22,247 bases of DNA from Larix sibirica (lineage: Eukaryota; Streptophyta; Pinopsida; Pinales; Pinaceae), in contig NWUY0300043886.1 in assembly GCA_004151065.3 (NCBI GenBank), positions 1 to 22,247 on the forward strand. The letters are read 5' to 3'. Of this stretch, positions 8,701 to 18,668 are shown in pieces. Positions within the stretch are counted from its first letter, which is position 1. Each line of letters starts with the position of its first letter. Position numbers and translations under genes: made by a program. The notes below the pieces were generated by a model, which had not been told where the DNA came from, did no database searches, and saw only the letters and a list, made by a program, of their open reading frames with translations.

Positions 8701-9451
8701 TCTAGTTCTAATTTAGATTCGAAAATTGGTTTTGGTTTGGGTTTGGAAGTTGGTTCAGATTCTAGTTCAGGTTCTGATTTTGGTTTGGATTCGGATTAAT
8801 ATTTGGATTTGGATTCTGGATCGGATTTTGGACCTGATATTTCCTCCTCTGTTTCCATTTTGCGACCAATAGGGGGCAATCTTATACTGCATGATCCAAT
8901 TGTCTACATTACGTACATGTTGTGCATAGATTCTAGAAATCCTGCACAAAATGTCCTTGTTGAACAAAGTTATAACAGATAATTGGTCCTCAACCTCTTC
9001 CAAATCCTCCCCGACCACAACCCCTAAATCCTCTATGACCCCCTTGGTTGAAATCTCTCAAAGCAATATTCTGTTGTGTCGCACCTTCTGGTGAAACTTC
9101 CGCGTGCACCCTGTATGCATCTGATGTGCACTCTCTCATAAGGTCTGACGCACAACAGTCCTTCTCATCATGCCCCACATATTTGCAAAATTTGCATAAC
9201 ATGATTCTTGGGGTACTTACATATTTTTGTAATGCGGGACAAACCTGGGAAGAGTAATTTCCTCTAAAAATCTCACACCACATACCTCCCCCTATAGGTA
9301 ATGGATTTGTATGTCCCATTTTCAAATAGTCTCTGTATGCCAGACACTCATTCTTATGGTGACCCTCAGTCCTACAGTTGGTACACCATACCTCTTCGCG
9401 CTTCTCTTTCCCCTTAGCAATTTCTTGCAATTGGAATTTTAGTGCAACCAA
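8701..9451 (-). pseudogene. Gag nucleocapsid: array of CCHC zinc knuckles plus Asn-rich tract
   Basis: One frame (phase of 9451) contains five knuckle-like motifs. Two are intact C-x2-C-x4-H-x4-C: CTNCRTEGHHKNEC (about 9385-9344) and CKFCKYVGHDEKDC (about 9195-9155). Three are damaged: CEIFRGNYSSQVC between these two, CYNFVQQGHFVQDF (about 8980-8940, two Cys to Phe) and, near 8920-8880, a motif with all Cys and His but two internal stops. A Gly/Arg-rich stretch (GGHRGFRGCGRGGFGRG, about 9045-8993) precedes the last two. An Asn/Pro/Gln-rich low-complexity tract follows (about 8830-8705). CCHC knuckles bind genomic RNA during packaging, and the RGG-like stretch would add RNA affinity. Confidence 0.8.
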
Positions 9452-10140
9452 CTGTGTTTAGACCTGGGTCATCCCTGTGCTATTCTCTCCTACTAGGGAT
9501 GCTTCCACTTCATAGCTAGTTCCAATGCATTTTTCTGCGTTGTAATCTTTTGTTGCGTCAGTGGGCCATGTATATGTGGCAAAAACCCCTCAATAGACCA
9601 TTCCTTATGTTGTTCTTCCAGAATTTGAAATGTCACCTTATCCATCAATGCTTTGAATCTTTGGTCAAATTTCCAGACTGTCTAAGTTTACAATTGTTTA
9701 ATTTCCTTTAGCTCATTAATATACTGCGACTTAGACTTTGGATTCTTAAATTCCTTTATCAATGCATCCTTGATGCCTCCAAACGTTCTATTTGGTACAG
9801 TGGCATGATACTTCATATACCATGTCATTGTGTGATCCCTGAAAATGGTTACCAATGGCGCTACCTTGGCAGCATCATCTTGGACTTGCTTCACCTGCCA
9901 TATAGCCTCACATACAAACAAGTGTTGATATGGATCATCTATCCCCACTCCATGGAAGACATGCATCCTCAAGGTATGATCTAGCCCCGCGATTGTATTC
10001 TATGCAGTACTGTTACTTGATGTTGCAGGCTATGTCTGAACAACCAACTTACTTCCACTGATTTGACTACTATTACTATTGTTACTAACTGGAAATAACA
10101 GATTTAGACTTCTTACCTCAGGTGTTGGGGAGGCATGCGG
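9452..10140 (-). pseudogene. Gag capsid-like core (retrotransposon gag domain) of element A
   Basis: The minus-strand frame with ATG at 9972 reads LRMHVFHGVGIDDPYQHLFV, CEAIWQVKQVQDDAAKVAPL, VTIFRDHTMTWYMKY, FGGIKDALIKEFKNPKS and INELKEIKQL, then two stops, TVWKFDQRFKALMDKVTFQI and EQHKEWSIEGFLPHIHGPLT, ending QQKITTQKNALELAM. After a shift near 9505 it runs into the zinc-knuckle frame. FHG...DPYQHL, the TW in TMTWYMKY and the W.FDQRFK helix are hallmarks of the plant retrotransposon gag family. The protein would form the particle shell. Upstream in the same frame is a Ser/Asn/Pro-rich leader (10140-9990). Confidence 0.85.
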
Positions 10141-10487
10141 GGTCATGGGTTCGATGCAAATCCCAATTTGAACAGGACTACCTCCTTCAGACGGATCGAG
10201 CTGCATGCCTTCTTGTTTCTATGAGTGTGACAATCCTTCGAAATGGATTCCTGCGCAGAAATATCTGTCTTGACACTCACTGCATTGCTTCTCTACCTCA
10301 GTCGCAGTCCTCTTCCTATTGTCTTTCCATAACCTTTTCCCTCCGTGCAGTTATCTTGTCTCTTCTACTGTCGCATCTTATGCTCTGCTTAACATCCGTA
10401 GCTCATCCTTTCTTCATTCATTCTCACCTTCCTTCATTCAAATCGTTCTCTGGTGAGCCCCCAGTTCATTAATATGTGTGTAAGTGC
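10141..10487 (-). pseudogene. Linker between N-terminal domain and gag core, with Cys-rich patch
   Basis: The frame of the gag core continues upstream with several stops. It includes a charged stretch (INELGAHQRT, MKEGENE, RKDELRMLSRA, DATVEETR, RKRTATEVEK) and a Cys/His patch reading QCSECQDRYFCAGIHFEGLS near 10275-10225. The last resembles a small metal-binding site with some ligands lost. Then LDPSEGGSPVQIG and MTPHASPTPEVRSL lead to the core. I recognise no named domain. Confidence 0.5.
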
Positions 10488-10976
10488 TCAACTGTTAGGA
10501 TGATCTGATTCCAATATCATTGTTCCCTTATCACCTAGTAACATCTTAATCCAAGTATTTAACGACTTCAGGTACCTTCGGTGTGAACTCTTAAAGAACT
10601 CCCTCTCAGTTGTGTTGTAAGATTGAGTATAATCTACGACAAAATCTACAACATACCCCTTTAAAATGCTATCCAGCCAATAGTCTACTGCGCGTGATAT
10701 AGGGTTACTTACAGTGTTAACCAGTCGGATCTCTTCCAAGGTCCATTCCCTCAGACCCGAACCACTATATCTCGGGTTTTCCTCAACTAACCTCAATAGC
10801 CACTTTGCCAAAAGTATGAAAAACTCACAGAAGAACCATTCATACAGGTCCTTATAGGCATACCTCTACAACCAGTCCACTTCGTTGAACCGGGGGTTCT
10901 TATTTTGTTCTATGGCAAACTCATACTCTTTTTGTTTTAGCCAATTTTCTATTTCTTCTCTCGTCGGTCTCCACAT
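10488..10976 (-). pseudogene. N-terminal domain of element A polyprotein
   Basis: This is the first coding region after the primer-binding site. From ATG 10976-10974 the frame reads MWRPTREEIENWLKQKEYEF, AIEQNKNPRFNEVDWL, a TAG at 10868-10866, then RYAYKDLYEWFFCEFFILLA, KWLLRLVEENPRYSGSGL and REWTLEEIRLVNTVSNPISR, followed by AVDYWLDSILKGYVVDFVVD and SSHRRYLKSLNTWIKMLLGD. The stop is at 10488. Without the single TAG it is 162 codons. It is helical, aromatic-rich and mildly basic at the end. Its position suggests a matrix-like N-terminal gag domain. I do not recognise the family. The start choice is supported by the ATG lying about 40 bases after the primer-binding site with no earlier stop in the frame. 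Confidence 0.55.
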
Positions 10977-11018
10977 AACCATTAGTCAAGTCTCATGTCA
11001 CTTCGGGCACATATCCCA

Positions 11019-11036
11019 GTCCCGGTAATGGAACCA
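11019..11036 (-). other. Primer-binding site candidate of element A
   Basis: On the minus strand, two bases inside the 5' LTR, the sequence is TGGTTCCATTACCGGGAC. It starts with TGG, the complement of a tRNA CCA end, and resembles a decayed TGGCGCCGTTGCCGGGGA, the Asp-tRNA-type primer site used by Athila/Tat elements (about 13 of 18 positions; most differences are transitions). Its distance of two bases from the LTR is typical. Confidence 0.65.
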
Positions 11037-11038
11037 TT

Positions 11039-11708
11039 TGTTGGCACAAGGGAAGACCCAAGTTTCAACATAAATCACCCCAACAAAACCCTAGACATTG
11101 GCCCTTTCGACATCACATGTAAGTAGATGATGTCTCACCTAAGGTATCAAAGGGGACACCAGGAACCAAGTTTTTGCATGGCTGAAGGGATATGGACATA
11201 CATTCAATAGATCTACTATTCATTCATTTATTGCACAACATATAATTACTTTGACCATAACATAAATAACATTTACGACAATATCATATTAGATCAACCA
11301 CGTGCGACAACCACAAGCATTCATCACATTTAACACAAATGTAAGTTACTGCAATTAGAGGTACTCATTCTCATTATCAATAAGGCAACCTTACATGATA
11401 TGCGTAGTGCACAACCATTGTTCAACTACCTAGCATTATAACAACCAACAACTCATGACTATACAACAGGATAGCATCACGAGCGATACTCTTCTATCAC
11501 GAGTTGCAATAATGGCATACAAAAAGATTTTTAATCCTTAAAACCCTTACATATTTATACATCAAAACATGGCCAGAATTCGTTACAAAGTGGACACAAC
11601 TCCTAAATAACTTCTTCCTTCTGCGTGGTTTTGGTCCAATTGGTAAGTTGTCATATGGTCCATCTCTCGTGCACGACTTCCAAGACAGGTCCAAAACCCG
11701 TTCCAACA
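11039..11708 (-). repeat. Element A 5' LTR, complete (670 bp)
   Basis: It is bounded by perfect short inverted ends, TGTTGG at 11039 and CCAACA at 11703-11708. The inner end is next to the primer-binding site, and the outer end abuts element B's LTR sequence. The last 288 bases match the truncated 3' LTR at 2382-2667. It would hold the promoter and polyadenylation signals of the element, but I could not place a convincing TATA box. The plus-strand bases ATGAC at 11709-11713 would be one target-site duplication; its partner is lost. Confidence 0.85.
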
Positions 11709-14303
11709 ATGACCCAATACGTAAAAGATTTAAATATCATGTATGTATTCCTAGTGTGGAGCTCGAGGCCAAGACCTAACTAATGAATGTATAGGCATGT
11801 ATTTTTTATTAATGCGCTTCTATGTACCACGAGGTAGACTTGCCATGGTATTATTGAGAAATGTAAATATTGTTTAAAAATTAATAGAAAATTCCAAGGT
11901 TGGCTGCAAAAGAGCATGAAAGGGTCTATGAGTTCATTAGAGGAGAAGAGGAAAGGGAATCCAAGGGTTGAGAAATAACTCTAAGCTTCCTAGGTTTCCT
12001 AAGTACCTTAACCTTCATCTTTTCACCATGTGCTTTATTAAACACCCCAATTACCAATCATTGAATGTAGGTGGTGGTTAGTGGGGAAGTCCACCTTCAA
12101 TTGTTATGAGATCATGGGGGTTGAGCACAAGTCTTGAGGATTGTAAGAGACTATCCCTATAGGGATTCAAATCTCATGGATATTCTAGTCTTCTCTTTCC
12201 CCGTGCATTCTTCCCTCATGCAAATCCAAATTGATTTGTCATATACTAATCACTTCATTCCATTTTCTCATGTATTCCCATGCTACACTCATGACCATTC
12301 TCACGCTGGAGATTATAGTTCAAACCTATAAGTGACCAAGGAAATCTAAGGAAGATAAAGTGGTGAACTAGAGAAAGAGATATGGAAGGCTACAAAGGAG
12401 TGTATAGGTTGGGTTGATAGGAAACCATTTCTTCTCCTTGTATATTGGTTATCATTAAGTACTTAAGATCTAGGTTTAAAATTTGTTTGGTTTCTTTCAA
12501 AGCATGCAACATATTGGACTCCTTCTGCACACATTGAACAACATTGGATGTAAGAGGATTTTTGAGGGATTGTTGAGGGGAGAAAGAAATATCTTCCTTG
12601 TGTTTTGTGGGGTAGTGGGTGCAAGTTCCATCTTTTGAATAGCTAGATGACTACTTGGAATGTTTTATGGTGAACTGCTCGATTGAGCCGGAGACCAATT
12701 GGGTAGGGTGAGAGACTTTAGTATCCTTGGAATTTTTCCATTGCTCTAGTGGTTTCATTTTTCATCTTGGGGGTGGCATCCATAGAGTATTGCCTATGGT
12801 TGGGTTAAAATTTGATTGCCAACAACTAGTTTATTTGGACTGGCATGTTCAAGCTAAGCATCCCATCTTTGTCATGAATCCCTAATTACAATTCTATTAT
12901 TTAATATTTGATTACATATCGATTCAAAGGGAATTCTTAAATGCATGATGTTGCATGCTAGCTTGGTTGTAATAGTTAGATGCATGTTTTTGTGGAATTT
13001 GAACATGCTTAGATGTTATTTGGCTTGAATTTACATTATGCATTCAAACTTGAGTGGTAATGGCCATAATCCGTTTGAAGTACCCTTGCAGGTTGGCATG
13101 GCCATAGGCCAAATGACAACCTGTCATTGAGTATGAGCTATTCAGATCTTATGGCTTGGTAGGCCTTCCCTTAAAGTCAAAGTGACTTCAATAGGCATTT
13201 GGAATTCCTTTTATTTACTTCAAGGTATCCTTTGGAATGGTTGACAGACCTTGATTTCATTTGAACTGTTGTTTTTTAATTGGCCAAAGGCCTTTAACTT
13301 ACAAATTGGGGCCTTATTGAATTAGCTCAATGGCCTATCAAGGGTATTCAAAATAGGTTATTTATAATTGGCTCGATGGCTTATTGAATGTATTCAAATG
13401 TTGTTCTTTTAAATTGGCCCAATGGCCTATTGGGGGTAACTAAATGTTGTTCTTTTAAATTGGCCCTATGGCCTATTGGGGAAATTTAAATGTTGTTCTT
13501 TCGAATTGGCTCGACGGCTTATTGGGGGTAATTGAATTTTGTTATTTCAAGTTGGCTTGATGGCCTATTTGGGGTATTCAAATGTTGTTCTTTTGATTTG
13601 GCTTGGTGGGCTATAGGAAGAATTCAAAATATTTTCTTTCGAACTGCCTTGATGGCATATCAAGAGCATTCTAAAGTGCACAATGGGATGTTTTCTTTCA
13701 GTTAGACATATCTTCATAAGAGGTCTGATGGGATCTTTCAAAGAGGCCCAATGAGCTTGTGGATGTCTTTCTAAGTGGTGTCTTTTGAAGAGGCCCGACG
13801 GTCCATAAGGTAGATAATTCGAAAGTGTTTGATGCCCATCTTTCAAAAGATCCCAATGGCTTTTCCATTTGTCGAGATCTTTTGAAAGGGGAAGATATTT
13901 TGAATAAGGTCGATGGCATTTTCTTGTGCATTGAGATCACCTTTCAAAAGGGCTTGATGTGATATTTCAAATAGGTTTCATGGGTTATTCCAAAGGGGAT
14001 CGATGCCCTGGATGTATCTATGTTTCAAAAGTGATTGATGGTTTGTCAGGCACATATTCAAAAGAGGCTTGATGGGTTCATTCTAATGGAACTACCAAGG
14101 GTTCATAAAGAGATTTCCATGTGGTATATGACCCACACAATGAGGATTAATTATAATGGAAAAGTAAATTAAGTATCCCCGAAGGGTTTAGTTTAGTGGA
14201 GAAGTAGAAGAAGTGTGCATCCTTCTTGAATGTGGTGATAAAGAGAGATAGGTAGGTGATAGAGTGATATTAAAGCTCATGTTACAACATTGGGGTTGTT
14301 ACG
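11709..14303 (+). repeat. Element B left LTR, 5' end removed by element A
   Basis: It aligns with 18752 onward. Shared blocks include TAAATATCATGTAT, ATTCCTAGTGTGGA, ATTTTTTATTAAT, GAGGTAGACTT, AGTCCACCTTC and GGATTGCC/GTATTGCC-CATGGTTGGGT; identity in the first 140 bases is roughly 84 percent by eye. The first 83 bases of the LTR (equivalent to 18669-18751) are missing because element A sits at this point. The right limit is set provisionally at GGGGTTGTTACG (14292-14303), a decayed inverse of the LTR start TGTAATGTCCCC. The open frame at 12134-12331 is short, not shared with the other LTR and not considered coding. Confidence 0.7.
13320..13687 (+). repeat. 46-bp tandem repeat, eight units, in left LTR of element B
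   Basis: Eight consecutive units of exactly 46 bases start at 13320, 13366, 13412, 13458, 13504, 13550, 13596 and 13642. The consensus begins AATTGGCYCRATGGCCTATT, continues GGGGTATTCAAATGTTGTT and ends CTTTYA. Units differ by substitutions only, so the period is strict. A partial unit precedes them (about 13272-13319), and less regular copies with TTTCAAAAG...GGC..GATGG follow to about 14080. Confidence 0.9.
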
Positions 14304-14836
14304 GGAAATTAATGCAAATGACAAAGTATATCAATGGAAAAGCTACGACACTGGACCTTTATGGGCCAAGAAACTAAAGCAAGTTACATCATTGGACCTT
14401 TATGGACCAAGAAATAATATATCACAATGGGATTGAAAGACCTAAGTAGTTAGAGGAAAATTGCAATTGGTTTATAATTGTTTGATAGAATGCCTCTACG
14501 AGTTTTGGTATTAATGATTTGGGCATGTTATGGAGGTAAATATCAACCACAAGGTTCATAAATTTACTCCCAAAAATGGGCAAATTTGTACAGATAGAGT
14601 TGTATAATTTTCTTGGGCTCAACACAAAATCATGCAAGTCATTGGAAGGACCGAATGGTAGAGGAAATCTACCAAGACAAAGAGGACATGCACCTGATGT
14701 ATGAGATGGGTGAACCATCTCATTAATAAGATATGTGCATGCTAAATAAGAGTCGTGGGATATGAGCCAACAACTTACGTATAATGGATGTGAAACACTA
14801 ATGAACTTCACTTGCCTAGGAGGTAGATGATGATAC

Positions 14837-15100
14837 ATGACCAAGTTATACTTGAGTATGGATTCCTTTGGGAAAGTGGAGCAAGTTATTAAGAATCAAA
14901 GGAAGTCTGAAATCATTATGAGACTAAGTGAGGTGAATGACAGACTTTAATCCAATTTGGGGGTTGCTATTAAGGGAATGAGGGACCTCATTGCGTGGAA
15001 CTATCTTGTGAGAAAGAGTAAGAGACAAAGAGGAGCTTGGCTTGGAATCCTTCAAGGAATGGAGGGAAAGTTCCTTAGTTGGATAAGGCTTTCAAAGTAG
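14837..15100 (+). pseudogene. Unrecognised protein-like reading in element B
   Basis: From ATG 14837 one frame reads MTKLYLSMDSFGKVEQVIKN, QRKSEIIMRLSEVNDRL, a TAA at 14948, then SNLGVAIKGMRDLIAWNYLV, RKSKRQRGAWLGILQGMEGK and FLSWIRLSK, a TAG at 15098. The single internal stop and plausible amino-acid composition suggest a decayed coding exon or gag relic. No family is recognised. It could equally be chance openness. Confidence 0.25.
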
Positions 15101-15689
15101 CTAATCAAGACATAGCAACGATGTATAACTATGGAGGTAGCTGAAATAACATGAAATATGGGCTTTGTTAGGAATGCATATGTGACAATGAGGAAAGGCC
15201 AAGTTGGGCTTGGTTGGAATTGCTCAAATAAAATAAATCAATAATTCTTAGACATGGTTAAAAATAAAAGGTAGCCCAATATACCAAAGAGATGTAGGAT
15301 GACAAGAGTTGGTTGTAATAATAAATGGTGCATTTGGCCAACAAGGTAGATGTGGAAACGAGGAAGCTTCTCTCACCTAAATTATTTTTTGCTTATAAAG
15401 TATAGTTGTATGCTTTTGAAGTAGCAAACATAGTTTTATGTGAATGAACTAAGTATTGATACTTGGGAACGAATATCACAACTAATGATGTTGTATGAAT
15501 GGCAGTGAGTCCATTGAGTAAAGCAGGCATGTTGTGGAATTCCATGCTATGTTAGAGAAATGGAAGGGACAATTCTTTAAACTATTATGCACCAAATTCC
15601 CAAAAGAGCATAAAATAAGAAAGAGAGATTGTCCAACACCTTGGGAACGAATTAAAAAGATGAATAAGAATCCTCTTTGAGGGGGTGAC

Positions 15690-15835
15690 CTCCTATTATA
15701 GTGTATCCAATACACAAGACAATATAGATGATCCCAAAACTAGGTCTCCTTGGTATATATATAGGAGANCAAAGGGTACAATTACAATTCTAGCTGACCA
15801 TACAATTACAATTAAGGTCATACCTAATCAATAAA
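15690..15835. promoter_or_regulatory. TATA-like segment, possible fragment of another LTR
   Basis: TGGTATATATATAGGAGA at about 15753-15770 is a strong TATA-like run, followed by a twice-repeated CATACAATTACAATT/GGTACAATTACAATT segment. TGTATCCAATACAC (about 15702) is a short near-palindrome. This combination looks like the promoter part of an LTR, but neither ends nor a partner copy were found. An ambiguous base lies at 15769. Confidence 0.25.
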
Positions 15836-18346
15836 GACAATATTAATATAATAATAGAAATGTAATGTCACAATCTGTAGGACTTAACATAAACTGATCT
15901 CTCAATATGTTGTTTATACTTCTCTGGATTGAGAAATCTACTATGTATAAGTGAGTAAGGCATAGAAATGATGCTAAAATGCAAGAGAGTAAACATAGTT
16001 GCAATATGTATGCACTTTTGAACATATTGAGGGATAATATGTGGTAGAATATGCATGTAGATATGCTTGAACATATGTGTGGTATTGTATATTGTCTAAA
16101 TATGATATGTTGGTATACATGTACTATGGCATGATGTCTAATTTGGTTGCTAATTTATTGTACAACCAAGAATGGTTGAAGATGTTGATGATATCCTTTC
16201 CTATGACAATCAACACCATGGAGACAAAATAAAGACAACATAGTGCTTATAAATAGGTTAACGAAGGGGTACTCTGAGTTCCCAAGAGGCATCATCTGAT
16301 CAAGTAACATCATAAATGTTGATGGAAACCATACAAGTATAAATCAATCATGCCATTACTGCACGTGCGTTGAAAGTAATTATTACGTAATATTTCCTTT
16401 AGTCATGCTTTGATATTTTAAATGATATGTTTATGTTGTGTGGATGCATGCATGTGCTTGAAACCCAAGCATGGGTATGGTAAAGGTAGTGTGAAATCTT
16501 GTAGAATTAAATGTTGGTTAAAATGTATCTATATATAGTAGTATGTCATGATTGAGTTGGTTAAGAGGTAATAACCATATTGAATGGGTATTTATACTCA
16601 TGCTATGAAATTAAATTTCACGTGAGATAGCCATGTGTGATACCATGTTGCTATTGGACCCGAGAGAGCCTATAGTATTACACATGTATCCAAAGATATC
16701 CCTACTTATGTCAGTACCTTGGAATGAAACCTTCTTATCAACACTAAGAACACTAAAGAGAGAGAAGGGTTTCTTGAGGGATTGTTGACTAGAGAAGGGA
16801 AGGGCCTTCTAGTATGTCTGGGAGACTATGTAACAAAGAAAGGGTATATTATTGTTGTTGTGTTTGGGTTGAAGAGGAAGGTTTCCATATGAATGGACAA
16901 GTGTTGGGAAGGTTCTTTGGGTGATGTGTTGAGGCATTGCTTGAGCCGTGCAATTTTTCATGGTAGATCACATGAGTTAGCACTATGGTAGTATTGAATG
17001 AATGAAAGGGTGCATTAAGTGAATGTGCATAAGTAAATTATGTAAATGTGCAAGTTGTGATAATGCATCCATGAACATTTTCATATGTGCATGATTTCAT
17101 TAAGTGGATGCATGCTTGTGCTGACAATGCATTCATAGAATTGAATGTTATAGAAGGGTTTCTTGAGGCACTTTTGAGAAGGGAAAAGAGAAGCCTTATA
17201 GTACTATGGAGGTGTTGTGAAAGGAGTGGTATGAATCAGTAAATACATGTATAATTTAAGTTACACCTCATATTATAACATAGTGGGAAGGGGAGGGAGG
17301 CACACCGCAAGACAAAAAAACTAACTAATAATGAATTGCAAATATGAATCCTATGTAAAGATGTGATTAATCATACACGAATCTTGCATAAATGTTGATT
17401 GAATGGTGGGAATGCTCGTTTGTGCTAGTAATTCATTTATAGTAAAATATATTTCATTAAATTTAATAGGTTGACTAATGAAAGTGCTTTAATTCTTAGT
17501 ATGTCATAACTTTGTGATCATTTAATGTCTTGTTGTGAATGCTACAATAAAAGATTATATGAATGAATACTCACCATTGTTTGGCTAAATGAAATCTATG
17601 TTAGGAAGGATAAAATTGAAGGTATAATTGTCTTGGATATGAATGTGAATGTAATCCCGTAGCAAAGACCATTGACTACTACATGCAAATACCAAACATC
17701 ATGAGAGGAATCTCATAACTGTGAAACCTTGTTTCCATAGGAAACAACTTCAATTTTTTAATTTAAATTTTTTGATGACATCTCATGGAAACTATATGTG
17801 TGTGATATAGGTGAGATGATGGATATATATGTAAAGATAGATGATGGTTGTTGTAAGATGGAAAGCATGGGGAGAATACTATTGTAATGAAATTGGAACC
17901 TTATGATATGCCTTGGTCACCTTAAGTTATGATGTATTAGAGGTTGCTAGTGGGACACCCAAGTAGTAAGACTCTATAAGTCTAGGATCTTCTTGCATGC
18001 GGAAGCCTTATAAAATGATGGATTTCTTGAGGGAATGTGTAATATAGAAGGGGATGCCCGAGCCTAGATAGGTAAGTGTAGCGAGGAAGAGGTAATTTGA
18101 ATGAATCTATTGTGAAAGATTTATGCTATATTCTAGCTAGGATAAAAAAGATAATATATATTTTGGGTGTGCCGGAGAAGATAGTGAGCTAAATCTCACC
18201 CATGGATGGAAGCCTTGTGGAGTACATGCCCTTGTTGATTGGCCTTGTTCCCTATGAAATATGGGTTCACTTTGGGTACCATCCTTGAAATGAGGGGAAG
18301 TGCTTGGGGGTTTTCCCCAGGAATATTACCTAGAAAAAAAATTAAA

Positions 18347-18372
18347 ATATGTGTGTGTGTATGCGCGCGCGC
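18347..18372. repeat. Alternating purine-pyrimidine tract, (GT)n followed by (GC)n
   Basis: This is 26 bases of strict purine-pyrimidine alternation, including five GT steps and a run of GC steps. Such a tract can adopt Z-DNA under negative supercoiling and is prone to slippage. Confidence 0.85.
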
Positions 18373-18652
18373 TTTAGTTACAAATTTGAAATTCCTATGG
18401 ATGGAATGGTTGCTACTTACAATGGCTATGATATGCATGCTTTTCCATTGATGATTGCTATGGCCATATGATATAATGGGAATACCTTAGAGGCGTCCCA
18501 AGGGAATGAAAGGAATGATTGAAAATCATTGTCCAAGATAGCTAACAACTATGCAAAGTTGTAGTGAAGAGGATAACATTGCATGTGCAACTAAAGAATG
18601 AAGACATGGAGCATTTTTGAAAAGGAAAGAACATAAGGGACATTGTTACTCC

Positions 18653-18668
18653 AAGGTGGCGAGTATTG
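18653..18668 (+). other. Polypurine-tract-like sequence of element B
   Basis: CCAAGGTGGCGAGTAT lies directly before the LTR start TGTAATGTCCCC. The G/A-rich AAGGTGGCGAG is in the right place and orientation to prime plus-strand synthesis for a plus-oriented element. It supports 18669 as the true LTR boundary. Confidence 0.5.

Larger units (their letters stand above)
2382..11708 (-). mobile_element. Element A: Ty3/gypsy-type LTR retrotransposon with 3' extra ORF, pol mostly deleted
   Basis: Direct repeats at 2382-2667 and 11421-11708 match at roughly 85 percent by eye and are the LTRs. Between them, on the minus strand in order, are a primer-binding site, gag with zinc knuckles, an aspartic protease, a gag-like second domain, the integrase C-terminal module and a third long coding region. 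Protease before integrase and the PHPCKFRMHWLDPY-type integrase tail indicate Ty3/gypsy order. Reverse transcriptase, RNase H and the integrase core are absent. The 3' LTR lacks its outer part (about 380 bases). The element interrupts the left LTR of element B. It is inactive: the polyprotein needs several frame changes and many stops. The DLG protease motif and the extra 3' ORF suggest the Tat/Athila side of the group, which is inference. Confidence 0.85.
14304..18668 (+). mobile_element. Element B internal region, apparently non-coding
   Basis: About 4.4 kb lie between the two LTRs. No gag, protease, reverse transcriptase or integrase motif was found on either strand. No convincing primer-binding site follows the left LTR. 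It contains recurrent stretches of the type TTTCTTGAGGGA...GAAGGG (near 16770, 17160 and 18025), similar to segments within the LTRs themselves (near 12560 and 19600). A segment at 15690-15830 has its own TATA-like run. This fits a large non-autonomous LTR element or an element filled with older insertions. The 140-codon open frame at 14422-14844 on minus is not supported as a gene. Confidence 0.55.

Noticed and set aside
13565-13940. Minus-strand frames with repeated motifs
   Set aside because: They are translations of the 46-bp tandem repeat and its degenerate copies. The 46-base period is not a multiple of three, so it cannot encode a repeated protein.
14422-14844. 140-codon minus-strand open frame within element B
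   Set aside because: It has no recognisable motif and an unusual composition, and the opposite strand has a competing protein-like reading just downstream. Openness alone does not support a gene.
15482-15715. 77-codon minus-strand open frame
   Set aside because: No family motif, and it is not supported by any neighbouring coding relic.
18196-18451. Overlapping open frames on both strands around the GT/GC tract
   Set aside because: They run through a simple repeat, which keeps frames open by chance (alternating His-Thr or Cys-Val codons).
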